A DNA stretch of 64,000 nucleotides from AP-15 sp963796155 (GCA_963796155.1 CAWCKT010000038.1:1-64000), one strand, 5' to 3'; positions 44,607 to 52,796 are shown, numbered from the stretch's first letter. The notes: generated by a model from the letters alone, not told the origin. Numbers and translations: made by a program.

Positions 44607-45127
44607 GGCGCCGGCTCCTCGGGCGCAACGACGCGAAGGTGGCCGATCTCGTCGACTTTCCGTTTGACCGCCAGGCGATCGAGGGCTTCGAGCCGCAGGC
44701 TGGTGAAGAGCTTGATGCGCGTTTCGAGCGCCTGAAAGGCATAACGGAAGGCGCGGTTCTTCTCGTCCTGTGTGCCCTCGACGGCAGCAGGGTCCGGCAC
44801 GCCCCAATGAGCGGTCACCGGGTTGCCTGGCCAGACCGGGCAGACCTCGCTGGCGGCCTGGTCGCAAACGGTGAAGACGAAATCCATCTCCGGCGCCTCG
44901 GGTTTGGCGAATTCGACCCAGCTTTTGCTGCGCAGCCCGTGCGTTGCGAGATGAGCCCTTTCGAGAAGATCAAGCGCCAAGGGGTGCACGGCGCCCCTCG
45001 GAAAGCTGCCGGCGCTGTACGCCTTGAACCGTCCCCTCCCCCAGTGTTCGAGCAGCGCTTCGGCCATGATGCTTCGCGCCGAATTGCCGGTGCAGAGAAA
45101 GAGGACGTTATAGGTTTTCGCGGTCAC
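44603..45127 (-). CDS. arsC: Thioredoxin-linked arsenate reductase ArsC, LMW-phosphatase type (174 aa)
   Basis: ArsC reduces cytoplasmic arsenate to arsenite. The P-loop is LFLCTGNSARSIMAEALL (C-x5-R). The two resolving cysteines are in VFTVCDQAASEVCPVWPG, as in the pI258-type thioredoxin-coupled enzyme, and HWGVPDPAAVEG supplies the aspartate. GTG 45127 is the start; it lies a few bases after the arsI stop. A C-terminal 30-residue extension is not typical of the shortest members. Confidence 0.94.
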   Translation of the reverse strand: MTAKTYNVLFLCTGNSARSIMAEALLEHWGRGRFKAYSAGSFPRGAVHPLALDLLERAHLATHGLRSKSWVEFAKPEAPEMDFVFTVCDQAASEVCPVWPGNPVTAHWGVPDPAAVEGTQDEKNRAFRYAFQALETRIKLFTSLRLEALDRLAVKRKVDEIGHLRVVAPEEPAP

Positions 45128-45131
45128 AGGC

Positions 45132-45632
45132 CTAGGCACAGCACGACGGCGCACAGCAAGCGGCGGCAACCGGCTCGGGCGCGAGTTCCGCGAATGGCGG
45201 TTCGCAGCTGCATGCGGCGCGCTCATTGACTTCTTTGAGTTTGGCGAGCGAGCCTTCGCCGTAAACGGTCGCTTCGCCATAGGTGAAGAATGTCTCCCAG
45301 GGCACACCCTGCGGGTCGGCGATCCACTGCTTGTCGGACTGGGCGTAACAGCAGGTGGTCCCCTTCGCCTCGACGATCGGCCGCTCGGCCCGGCTCAGCC
45401 GCTCGTAAACCTCCGCGAGCTCGCTCTCGTCAGCGGCTTGAATGCCCAGATGGGAGATCCCGGCGACGGCGCTCTGGCGTTGGCTGATGGCGAAATTGAC
45501 GAGGGGATCGTCCAGCATCCACTTCGCATAATCCTCCTTGAGGACGGTCGGCTCGGCCGCGAACAAGGTCGAGTAGAACCGGATCGACTGGGTCAGGTCG
45601 TCAACCGACACATGGACGTGCAGGCGCTTCAT
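45132..45632 (-). CDS. arsI: ArsI/CadI-family C-As lyase (166 aa)
   Basis: This is a VOC-fold dioxygenase that cleaves the carbon-arsenic bond of trivalent organoarsenicals. MKRLHVHVSVDDLTQSIRFY gives the first metal histidine, GISHLGIQAADESELAEVY the second, and QGVPWETFFTYGEATVYG the glutamate. The vicinal cysteine pair that binds the substrate is present in KGTTCCYAQSDKQWI. A cysteine-rich tail (ERAACSCEPPFAE, AACCAPSCCA) could bind metalloid. It overlaps arsR. Confidence 0.92.
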   Translation of the reverse strand: MKRLHVHVSVDDLTQSIRFYSTLFAAEPTVLKEDYAKWMLDDPLVNFAISQRQSAVAGISHLGIQAADESELAEVYERLSRAERPIVEAKGTTCCYAQSDKQWIADPQGVPWETFFTYGEATVYGEGSLAKLKEVNERAACSCEPPFAELAPEPVAAACCAPSCCA

Positions 45633-45969
45633 CGTTCTCTCCTGTGGCAAAGGTGTCGGCGGGATTGCAGACCGGAACGCACGTTCCGCGGCCGCAGCAA
45701 TTCTCGGTCAGGTAGGCCATCAGCTCGTTCATCGTGCCGTACTCGGCCGAATAAATGAGCTGCCGGCTCAAGCGCCGCTGCGTGATCAGCCCGGCATGGA
45801 CGAGCTGCTGCAGATGAAAGGACAGTGACGAGGGCATAACCCCCAGCTTCTCAGCGATGACGCCGGCGGGCAGCCCCCCGGGACCGCATGTCACAAGCAG
45901 CCGGAAGAGCTCCAGCCGGGTTTCTTGGGCGAGGGCGCCGAGAGCGGCGATCGCGCGTTTTTGATCCAT
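45601..45969 (-). CDS. arsR: ArsR-family metalloregulatory repressor (122 aa)
   Basis: The winged helix is LGALAQETRLELFRLLVTCG, GVMPSSLSFHLQQLVHAGL and ITQRRLSRQLIYSAEYGTM. The usual ELxVCDL metal site is absent. Instead, C-terminal cysteines in LTENCCGRGTCVPVC look like the alternative arsenite-binding site known in some ArsR proteins. It is divergent from arsM, with operator-like sequence between. Confidence 0.93.
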   Translation of the reverse strand: MDQKRAIAALGALAQETRLELFRLLVTCGPGGLPAGVIAEKLGVMPSSLSFHLQQLVHAGLITQRRLSRQLIYSAEYGTMNELMAYLTENCCGRGTCVPVCNPADTFATGENDEAPARPCVG

Positions 45970-46040
45970 CGGGTTGTCACAAAAATTTCATGTTTCGACG
46001 ATAATCAAATCTATTGACCTCCCCTGGCCTTGTCAAGCAC

Positions 46041-46060
46041 ATTTCGCAAATTATCGAAAT
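46041..46060. promoter_or_regulatory. Inverted repeat between arsR and arsM, candidate ArsR operator
   Basis: ATTTCG-caaattat-CGAAAT is a perfect 6-bp inverted repeat in an AT-rich island (45970-46065) of otherwise GC-rich DNA. A related TTTCGACGATAATC lies closer to arsR. It is placed to repress both divergent genes. Confidence 0.6.
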
Positions 46061-46090
46061 TTGACTCGGCGCATACCGGAGGGCGCGATC

Positions 46091-46867
46091 ATGAACACGA
46101 CAGAGGTCAAGGAGATGGTCCGCAACTGGTACGGCGGCGTCGCCGTCGGCAGCTCGGGCTGTTGCGGCTCTGCTGCCACGCCCCACGAAGCCTCCTGCAG
46201 CATGGGCTATTCCGAGGCGCAGCTGGCCTCGCTGCCCGAGGGCGCCGATCTCGGGCTCGGCTGCGGCAATCCGCAGGCGCTCGCGGCGATGCGCCCGGGC
46301 GAAGTGGTCGTCGATCTCGGCAGCGGCGCCGGGATCGATTGCTTCCTGGCAGCCCAGCAAGTGGGCCCGGCCGGGTGGGTGATTGGCATCGACATGACGC
46401 ATGAGATGCTGGCCAAGGCACGCGCGAATGCCGAGCGGGTCGGGGCCGCAAACGTCGAGTTCCGTCTCGGCGAGATCGAGCACCTGCCGATCGGCGACAA
46501 CACGGCCGACGTGGTGATCTCGAATTGCGTGATCAACCTCGTTCCGGATAAGGAGCAGGTCTATCGCGAGGCCTTCCGCGTGCTCAAGCCGGGCGGACGC
46601 ATCGCCGTCGCCGATGTCGTCAACACCGCACCACTGCCGCCCGATCTCGCCGCCGATCCGGCGCTGCTGTGCGGCTGTGTGACGGGTGCCGCCACGTCTC
46701 GGCAGATCGAAGATTGGCTGACGGCGGCGGGCTTCATCAATGTCCGAATCACCGTCAAGCCGGGGAGCCGCGAGCTCGTCGCGACATGGGCGCCTGGGCG
46801 CGACATCGCAGACTACGTGGCCTCTGCGACCATCGAAGCGCGCAAACCCGAGGGTATCGCTTCTTGA
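46091..46867 (+). CDS. arsM: Arsenite S-adenosylmethionine methyltransferase ArsM (258 aa)
   Basis: ArsM methylates arsenite to mono-, di- and trimethylated species. SAM motif I is VVVDLGSGAGIDCFLAA. The arsenic-binding cysteines are in SSGCCGSAATPHEASCSMGY, in VVISNCVINLVPDKEQVY and in LLCGCVTGAATSRQIEDWL, as in characterised ArsM proteins. ATG 46091 has GGAGG upstream. It is divergent from arsR-arsI-arsC-aqpS. With ArsI present, the organism could both make and demethylate organoarsenicals. Confidence 0.94.
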   Translation: MNTTEVKEMVRNWYGGVAVGSSGCCGSAATPHEASCSMGYSEAQLASLPEGADLGLGCGNPQALAAMRPGEVVVDLGSGAGIDCFLAAQQVGPAGWVIGIDMTHEMLAKARANAERVGAANVEFRLGEIEHLPIGDNTADVVISNCVINLVPDKEQVYREAFRVLKPGGRIAVADVVNTAPLPPDLAADPALLCGCVTGAATSRQIEDWLTAAGFINVRITVKPGSRELVATWAPGRDIADYVASATIEARKPEGIAS

Positions 46868-46990
46868 TCCGGTGCGCGCATCTTCTGCGCCGCTGTGCGC
46901 CGGGCGAGCAGGCTATTCGTGCCCGGCGCGTGTTGCGGGAATTTAGCGGAGCGTCCGGCGATCTCGGCACCGGGAGGATGGGCCGTTCAG

Positions 46991-47023
46991 CTTGTCACGA
47001 AACTGCAACAAAACCGTCATAGA
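46991..47023 (+). promoter_or_regulatory. Triple Pho box upstream of pstS
   Basis: Half-sites CTTGTCA (46991), ACTGCAA (47002) and ACCGTCA (47013) are exactly 11 bp apart, with A-rich 4-bp spacers cgaa, caaa and taga. This is the PhoB-box architecture, about 75-105 bp upstream of pstS. Confidence 0.75.
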
Positions 47024-47095
47024 AATTAATTGATGGACGGTTAATAGCATCGCGACCCCTCGGGTCTGCCTCCCTAGCTGCCGATGGAGCTGACC

Positions 47096-48145
47096 GTGAA
47101 CGCTTTCCGAACCGCATTCCTCGGGGTGGCCGCCACCGCGGCACTCGCTGTTAGCGCGCAAGCGGCCGAGATATCCGGCGCCGGCGCCACCTTCCCCTAT
47201 CCGATCTATGCAAAATGGGCGGAAGCCTATGCGGCGAAGACCGGATTGAAGATGAACTATCAGTCGATCGGCTCGGGCGGCGGGATCGCCCAGATCAACG
47301 CCCGGACGGTCGATTTCGGCGCCTCGGATATGCCTTTGAAGCCCGACGTCCTCGAAAAGGACGGTCTCACGCAATTTCCCCCGGTCATCGGCGGTGAGGT
47401 GCTGGTGGTGAACCTTCCCGGCATCCAGTCAGCGCAGATGACCCTCGACGGCCCGACGATCGCCAACATCTATCTGGGGAACATCACCAAGTGGAACGAC
47501 CCCGCCATCGCCAAGCTCAATCCCGGGCTGACGCTGCCCGATACGGCGATCGCCGTCGTCCACCGCTCCGATGGGTCGGGCACGACGTTCATCTTCACCG
47601 ACTACCTCTCGAAGGTGAGCCCGGAATGGAAGGACAAGGTCAGCGAGGGCACCTCGGTCGAATGGCCAGTCGGGCTCGGCGGCAAGGGCAATGAGGGCGT
47701 CTCGGCATTGGCGGCGCGCACGATGGGTGCAATCGGCTATGTCGAATATGCCTATGCTCTGCAAAACAAGCTCGTCCATACCAAGCTGATCAACCACGAC
47801 GGCGCGACTTTGCAGCCGGGCAGCCAAGTCTTTCAGGCCGCGGCAGCCAATGCGGACTGGAAAAGCGCGCCGGGCTTCTACCTGATCCTGACCGATCAGC
47901 CGGGTAAGGAAAGTTGGCCAATCACCGGCGCGACATTTATCTTGATGCACAAGAAGCAGGATCATCCCGAGAAGGCGAAAGAGGTCCTCAATTTCTTCGA
48001 TTGGGCCTACAAGAACGGCGGGAAGCTGGCGGAATCGCTCGACTACATCCCTATGCCGGCAAACGCGGTCGCAATGTTCGAGGAGAGCTGGAAGCAAATC
48101 GTCGGGCCCGATGGCAAGCCAGTGTGGGACGGGAATTCCTCTTGA
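47096..48145 (+). CDS. pstS: Phosphate-binding periplasmic protein PstS (349 aa)
   Basis: A signal peptide (FLGVAATAALAVSAQAAE) precedes the mature protein. The phosphate-binding loops are ISGAGATFPYPIYAKWAEAY, YQSIGSGGGIAQI, FGASDMPLKP and HRSDGSGTTFIFTDYLSKV. The GTG at 47096 has GGAG at good spacing and is preferred over ATG 47084. It is the first gene of pstSCAB-phoU-phoB, behind a Pho box. PstS proteins differ in their ability to exclude arsenate; this cannot be read from sequence. Confidence 0.96.
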   Translation: MNAFRTAFLGVAATAALAVSAQAAEISGAGATFPYPIYAKWAEAYAAKTGLKMNYQSIGSGGGIAQINARTVDFGASDMPLKPDVLEKDGLTQFPPVIGGEVLVVNLPGIQSAQMTLDGPTIANIYLGNITKWNDPAIAKLNPGLTLPDTAIAVVHRSDGSGTTFIFTDYLSKVSPEWKDKVSEGTSVEWPVGLGGKGNEGVSALAARTMGAIGYVEYAYALQNKLVHTKLINHDGATLQPGSQVFQAAAANADWKSAPGFYLILTDQPGKESWPITGATFILMHKKQDHPEKAKEVLNFFDWAYKNGGKLAESLDYIPMPANAVAMFEESWKQIVGPDGKPVWDGNSS

Positions 48146-48173
48146 TGCGATTTAGAGAGCGGAAGGGTTAGAA

Positions 48174-48208
48174 GCCCCCGAGATCCTATTGAGCGACGCT
48201 TCGGGGGC
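48174..48208 (+). other. Hairpin between pstS and pstC
   Basis: GCCCCCGA (48174-48181) pairs with TCGGGGGC (48201-48208) around a 19-base loop. It lies in the pstS-pstC gap just before the pstC GTG. Such elements in pst operons give more PstS than membrane components by attenuation or by protecting the pstS message; that role is inferred. Confidence 0.5.
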
Positions 48209-48213
48209 AAATA

Positions 48214-49188
48214 GTGGCGGCTGAGATCGCGGCCGGGTCACGACTGACGGCGCGAGGGCGGGGCGCCGGGGCGATCGGCGACGCGGTATTCCGCACGGTG
48301 ACGTTTCTCTTCGCCCTGCTGGTTCTTCTGATCCTCGGCGGCGTCATTGTGGCCTTGGTCGAAGGAGCGCTGCCGGCGTTGCGGACCTTCGGCCTTTCCT
48401 TTTTCGTGACAGAAGTGTGGAACCCGGTGACCAAGAAGTTCGGGGCGCTCGCCCCGATCTACGGAACCCTCGTCACCTCGACGATCGCCATGATGATCGG
48501 CATTCCGCTGGCGTTCGGGGTCGCGGTGTTCATCACCGAAATTTGTCCGCGCTGGCTGAAGCGCCCCCTCGCGACGATGATCGAGCTGCTGGCCGCGATC
48601 CCCAGTATCATCTACGGCATCTGGGGGCTGTTCGTATTCGCCCCGTTCGTCCAGCAGTATATCGAGCCGGCGATAATCGACACGCTCGGGCAGGCTCCGG
48701 GGATCGGCGCACTGTTCGCCGGTCCGCCTCTTGGCATTGGCGTGCTGACCGCCGGCATTATCCTCGCGATCATGGTTTTGCCGTTCATCTCGTCGATCAT
48801 GCGCGACGTCTTCGAGACGGTGCCGGCGATCCTCAAGGAAAGCGCCTATGGTCTCGGCGCGACGCGCCTCGAAGTGGTCAGGTCGGTCGTCCTGCCATAT
48901 ACCCGCATCGGCGTCTTCGGCGGCATCATGCTCGGCCTCGGCCGGGCGCTCGGCGAGACGATGGCCGTGACCTTCGTGATCGGCAACGCGCATCGTATCA
49001 GCGCGTCGATCCTGCAGCCGGGGACGACGATCTCGGCGTCGCTGGCGAACGAATTCACCGAGGCCGATAGTGATATCTACTTGTCCTCTCTGATCGCCCT
49101 GGGCTTCATACTCTTTATCATCACCTTCATCGTGCTGGCGATCGCCAAGATCATGCTGCTGCGGCTGCAAAAGCAGGCGGGGAGTTGA
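48214..49188 (+). CDS. pstC: Phosphate ABC transporter permease PstC (324 aa)
   Basis: Six membrane helices with the inner-membrane permease EAA loop ILKESAYGLGATRLEVVRSV and GGIMLGLGRALGETMAVTFV. FGLSFFVTEVWNPVTKKFGA, near the N-terminus, is the conserved PstC periplasmic segment. A GTG start at 48214 is used. It pairs with PstA. Confidence 0.95.
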   Translation: MAAEIAAGSRLTARGRGAGAIGDAVFRTVTFLFALLVLLILGGVIVALVEGALPALRTFGLSFFVTEVWNPVTKKFGALAPIYGTLVTSTIAMMIGIPLAFGVAVFITEICPRWLKRPLATMIELLAAIPSIIYGIWGLFVFAPFVQQYIEPAIIDTLGQAPGIGALFAGPPLGIGVLTAGIILAIMVLPFISSIMRDVFETVPAILKESAYGLGATRLEVVRSVVLPYTRIGVFGGIMLGLGRALGETMAVTFVIGNAHRISASILQPGTTISASLANEFTEADSDIYLSSLIALGFILFIITFIVLAIAKIMLLRLQKQAGS

Positions 49189-49192
49189 GCAG

Positions 49193-50035
49193 ATGAGTAT
49201 CTATGCCCAGCGCCGTATGGCCAACGCCGTGATGATGAGCCTCTCGGTTGCCGCGACGGCTTTTGGCGTGCTGTGGCTCGTTCTGGTCTTATGGACGCTG
49301 CTCGAAAACGGGATTGCGGCAATCACCCCGGCGCTGTTCACCCAGATGACCCCGCCGCCCGGCAGTGCCGGCGGGCTGTTGAACGCGATTTTCGGCAGCG
49401 TGGTGATGACCCTGATCGCCACCTTGATCGGGACACCGACCGGCATCCTCGCCGGCACCTTCCTCGCCGAATACAGCCGGGGCAGCCGCTTTGGCGAGGT
49501 CGTGCGCTTCATCAACGACATCCTGTTGAGCGCACCGTCGATCATCGTCGGGCTTTTCGTGTATGAATTGATGGTCGTCCGCATGGGGCATTTCTCGGCC
49601 TGGGCCGGGGCAGTGGCGCTCGCGATCATCGTGATCCCGGTGGTTGTGCGGACGACCGAGGACATGCTGAACCTGGTCCCGAGCGCGCTGCGTGAGGCGG
49701 CCTCGGCGCTCGGCTCGCCGAAGTGGAAGGTGGTCGTCATGATCTCCTACCGCGCGGCGATCCAAGGGATGGTGACCGGCGTCATGCTCGCCGTCGCGCG
49801 CATCGCAGGGGAGACGGCGCCGCTGCTCTTCACCGCCCTCAACGACCAATTCTGGAACACCGATCTGAACGCACCGATGGCGAATTTACCGGTGGTCATC
49901 TTTCAGTTCGCGATGAGCCCCTACGCCGACTGGCAGGTGCTCGCCTGGGGCGGGGCACTGCTGATCACGATCACCGTCTTGCTGCTCAATATCGGTGCTC
50001 GCGCTCTCGCCTCCTGGGGCACGTTCAAACAATGA
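49193..50035 (+). CDS. pstA: Phosphate ABC transporter permease PstA (280 aa)
   Basis: Membrane permease with FINDILLSAPSIIVGLFVYE and the EAA loop LREAASALGSPKWKVVVMIS, followed by AVARIAGETAPLLFTALND and FWNTDLNAPMANLPVVIFQF, all PstA-specific. It starts four bases after pstC and overlaps pstB by ATGA. Confidence 0.95.
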   Translation: MSIYAQRRMANAVMMSLSVAATAFGVLWLVLVLWTLLENGIAAITPALFTQMTPPPGSAGGLLNAIFGSVVMTLIATLIGTPTGILAGTFLAEYSRGSRFGEVVRFINDILLSAPSIIVGLFVYELMVVRMGHFSAWAGAVALAIIVIPVVVRTTEDMLNLVPSALREAASALGSPKWKVVVMISYRAAIQGMVTGVMLAVARIAGETAPLLFTALNDQFWNTDLNAPMANLPVVIFQFAMSPYADWQVLAWGGALLITITVLLLNIGARALASWGTFKQ

Positions 50036-50868
50036 GCCGAACCCATGCTGTCGAACGGCTTACCATGCCCGTCGACCCGTCCGAGCCCAACATCGTAGAT
50101 CTGGAGCCGACGCCACGCCAAAAGGCCGTGCTTCGCAACGTCGACTTTTTCTACGACAGTTTCAGGGCACTGAAGAACGTCAGCCTGCCGCTTCACGACA
50201 GGCGCGTCACGGCGTTCATCGGCCCGTCGGGCTGCGGCAAGTCGACATTGCTGCGTATTTTGAACCGGATCTACGAGCTCTATCCCGGGCAGCGGGCGAC
50301 CGGCGAGGTCCTGGTCGACGGCGAGAACATCTTGGCGCCCGGACTTGATCTCAATCTGCTGCGCGCAAGAATCGGTATGGTCTTCCAAAAGCCGACGCCG
50401 TTTCCAATGTCGATCTACGACAACATTGCCTTTGGCATCCGGCTATATGAACGGCTGCCACGATCCGAGCTCGACGACAGGGTCGAATCCGCGCTGCGCC
50501 GTGCCGCACTCTGGGACGAGGTCAGGGACAAGCTCCGGCAAAGCGGGCTCAGCCTTTCGGGCGGGCAGCAGCAGCGCCTGTGCATTGCCCGTGCGGTCGC
50601 GGTCCAGCCGGAGATCCTGCTGCTCGACGAGCCGGCCTCTGCGCTCGACCCGCTCTCGACCCAGCGCATCGAGGAGCTGATCGCCGAGTTGAAAGCCGAC
50701 TACTGCATCGCCATTGTCACCCACAACATGCAGCAGGCGGCCCGCAGCTCCGACTACACCGCCTTCATGTATCTCGGGGAGCTGATCGAGTTCGACGAAA
50801 CCGAGCGCATCTTCACCCACCCGACGCAGAAGCATACCGAAGACTACATCACCGGCCGGTTCGGTTGA
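50032..50868 (+). CDS. pstB: Phosphate ABC transporter ATPase PstB (278 aa)
   Basis: Walker A is FIGPSGCGKSTLLRILNRI, the signature motif is LSLSGGQQQRLCIARAVA, Walker B is ILLLDEPASALDP, and the H loop is AIVTHNMQQAARSSDYTAF. GMVFQKPTPFPMSIYDNIAF is the PstB-specific Q loop. The ATG overlaps the pstA stop. Confidence 0.97.
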   Translation: MSRTHAVERLTMPVDPSEPNIVDLEPTPRQKAVLRNVDFFYDSFRALKNVSLPLHDRRVTAFIGPSGCGKSTLLRILNRIYELYPGQRATGEVLVDGENILAPGLDLNLLRARIGMVFQKPTPFPMSIYDNIAFGIRLYERLPRSELDDRVESALRRAALWDEVRDKLRQSGLSLSGGQQQRLCIARAVAVQPEILLLDEPASALDPLSTQRIEELIAELKADYCIAIVTHNMQQAARSSDYTAFMYLGELIEFDETERIFTHPTQKHTEDYITGRFG

Positions 50869-50894
50869 GCCGAGGGCCGCGGAGAATTCGACCG

Positions 50895-51617
50895 ATGGCG
50901 TCCGAGCACATCGTCAAAGGCTACGACGAAGAGCTGCGCAGGCTCAGCAACACGATCACCGAGATGGGGGGGCTCGCCGAGAGCCAGCTCGCCGCGGCGA
51001 TCGACGCGGTCGTCAAGCGCGATAGCGAGCTGGCTGCAAATGTCGTCGAAGGCGACGCCAAGGTCGACCAGCTTCAGCGCGATTCCGACAATCTCGCGAT
51101 CCGGCTCCTCGCGCTGCGCCAACCGATGGCGCGCGATCTTCGCGAGATCTTTGCCGCAGTGAAGATCGCGAGCGATCTCGAACGCATCTGCGATTACGCG
51201 GCCAATGTCGCCAAGCGCTCGATCGCGCTCAATCAGACGCCGCCGGTGCGGCCGGTCTACGCGCTACCGCGGATGGCCCATCTCGCGCAGTTGCTGATCA
51301 AGGACGTGATCGACGCCTATGTCGCCCGCGACGCCGACAAGGCGTATGCCGTGTGGATCCGGGACGCCGAGGTTGACGAGATGTATTCGAGCCTGTTTCG
51401 CGAGCTTCTCACCTACATGATGGAGGATCCGCGCAACATCAGCGCTTGCACGCATCTGTTGTTCATGGCCAAGAACATCGAGCGGATCGGCGACCACGCG
51501 ACCAACATCGCGGAGGATTTGTACTACCTCGTACATGGGACGCCCCTTACCGAGGTGCGGCCGAAGGGCGACCAGTCGAGCCTCGAGATCGTGACCCCAG
51601 GCCGGAGCCCCGAATGA
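50895..51617 (+). CDS. phoU: Phosphate signalling regulator PhoU (240 aa)
   Basis: Two three-helix bundles with the PhoU metal-binding repeats: LRQPMARDLREIFAAVKIAS, DLERICDYAANVAKR and the C-terminal HLLFMAKNIERIGDHATNIA. PhoU links Pst transport to PhoR and keeps the response off when phosphate is plentiful. Its stop overlaps the phoB start. Confidence 0.96.
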   Translation: MASEHIVKGYDEELRRLSNTITEMGGLAESQLAAAIDAVVKRDSELAANVVEGDAKVDQLQRDSDNLAIRLLALRQPMARDLREIFAAVKIASDLERICDYAANVAKRSIALNQTPPVRPVYALPRMAHLAQLLIKDVIDAYVARDADKAYAVWIRDAEVDEMYSSLFRELLTYMMEDPRNISACTHLLFMAKNIERIGDHATNIAEDLYYLVHGTPLTEVRPKGDQSSLEIVTPGRSPE

Positions 51618-52309
51618 CCAAGCCGACCGTCCTTATCGTCGAGGACGAAGCACCGCTCGTTACTATGTTGCGTTACAACCTCGAGAAGGAGGGGTTTCAG
51701 GTCTGCGAGGCCACCGACGGGGAGGATGCGCTCGTCCAGATCGCCGAACAAAAGCCCGACATCGTGCTGCTCGATTGGATGCTGCCGCTGGTTTCCGGGA
51801 TCGAGGTGTGTCGCCGGATCCGGCGAGCATCGGAGACCCGTGCGCTGCCGGTTATCATGTTGACGGCGCGCGGAGAGGAGAGCGATCGGGTGCGCGGGCT
51901 CGACAGTGGTGCGGACGACTACGTCGTCAAGCCGTTCAGCCCGAGCGAGCTCGTCGCGCGCCTGCGTGCGGTAATCCGGCGCGCGCAGCCGAGTGCCGGG
52001 GAAGAGGTGCTGCAGTTCGCCGACGTCACGATGGATCTCGCCGCGCACCGGGTGTCACGCGCGGACAAGCCGATCCATCTCGGTCCGACGGAATTCCGCC
52101 TTCTTCGTCATCTGATGCGATATCCCGGCCGGGTTTTCTCGCGCGAGCAGTTGCTCGATGCAGTCTGGGGCCGTGACGTCTATGTCGAGGCGCGCACCGT
52201 CGACGTCCACATTCGCCGCCTTCGCAAGGCATTGAATGCAGACGGCGATGCCGACGTCGTGCGCACGGTCCGCTCGGCCGGTTACGCCATCGATCGCCCT
52301 GGGCATTAG
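51614..52309 (+). CDS. phoB: Phosphate regulon response regulator PhoB (231 aa)
   Basis: The receiver domain is TVLIVEDEAPLVTMLRYNLE, with the phospho-accepting aspartate in DIVLLDWMLP and the switch lysine in DYVVKPFSPSEL. The C-terminal winged helix is HLGPTEFRLLRHLMRYPGRV, FSREQLLDAVWG, TVDVHIRRLRKAL. It is encoded at the end of the pst operon, apart from phoR, which lies 11 kb upstream beyond the arsenic island. Confidence 0.96.
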   Translation: MTKPTVLIVEDEAPLVTMLRYNLEKEGFQVCEATDGEDALVQIAEQKPDIVLLDWMLPLVSGIEVCRRIRRASETRALPVIMLTARGEESDRVRGLDSGADDYVVKPFSPSELVARLRAVIRRAQPSAGEEVLQFADVTMDLAAHRVSRADKPIHLGPTEFRLLRHLMRYPGRVFSREQLLDAVWGRDVYVEARTVDVHIRRLRKALNADGDADVVRTVRSAGYAIDRPGH

Positions 52310-52471
52310 ACGACGTACGCTGACTTCAGCAACATGCCGCAGCATAATCTTTTGGCCCTCGTCGGAGGAGGGATTCTCCGATGATCGACTGGACCGGTTC
52401 TCAGTCAGGTACTGGAAAGCGGGACGCGGCCCACGCAGCCGCGTCAGTAGCAGGGTCCGATAGCCGGTCGG

Positions 52472-52744
52472 CTATCTCTCGTCCAGCACCGGCAGGCCAG
52501 CAGCCCAAATCGAACGATAGCGGGCGGCAAGTCTTTCACGCCGAATTCGGTCGCGTTCGATCGCATGCTCTTCCAGCGCGGCCCGGTCGGCCGCGGCAAC
52601 CATGCCTTGCGTCGGCAGAACACAGGCGGTTGGGCAGCGCGTAACACCTTTGGTGCGGATAAATTCGGCAACCGCCGCTTCCCGATCGTCCTCAGCGGCG
52701 ACCTGTCCTGAACCGATTTGAATTTCCTGAGTCCAATGTAACAT
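52472..52744 (-). CDS. Small conserved protein with RTKGVTRCPT motif (90 aa)
   Basis: The central block EAAVAEFIRTKGVTRCPTAC, VLPTQGMVAAADRAALEEHA is nearly identical in layout to the protein at 55914-56132, so both are real and paralogous. A helical, charged C-terminus (DRIRRERLAARYRSIWAA) follows. The R-x-KG-x-TRCPT core might be a small nucleic-acid- or cofactor-binding loop; no function is known to me. The promoter region contains iterated TTACA repeats. Confidence 0.6.
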   Translation of the reverse strand: MLHWTQEIQIGSGQVAAEDDREAAVAEFIRTKGVTRCPTACVLPTQGMVAAADRAALEEHAIERDRIRRERLAARYRSIWAAGLPVLDER

Positions 52745-52796
52745 GTGGGTGGCCTTTTAGTTACATTTGGTTACAATCCTTACAATATGTTACAAT
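52738..52796. repeat. Phased TTACA repeat array
   Basis: TTACA(A/T)T-type motifs start at 52761, 52771, 52780 and 52790, spaced 9-10 bp, with an inverted TGTAAC at 52738. They lie immediately upstream of the minus-strand small gene. Spacing near one helical turn suggests cooperative protein binding. Confidence 0.5.

Noticed and set aside
52381..52644. Plus-strand 87-codon frame with GGAGGAGGG upstream
   Set aside because: It overlaps the minus-strand small gene that has a clear paralogue in the window; the paralogue decides in favour of the minus strand.
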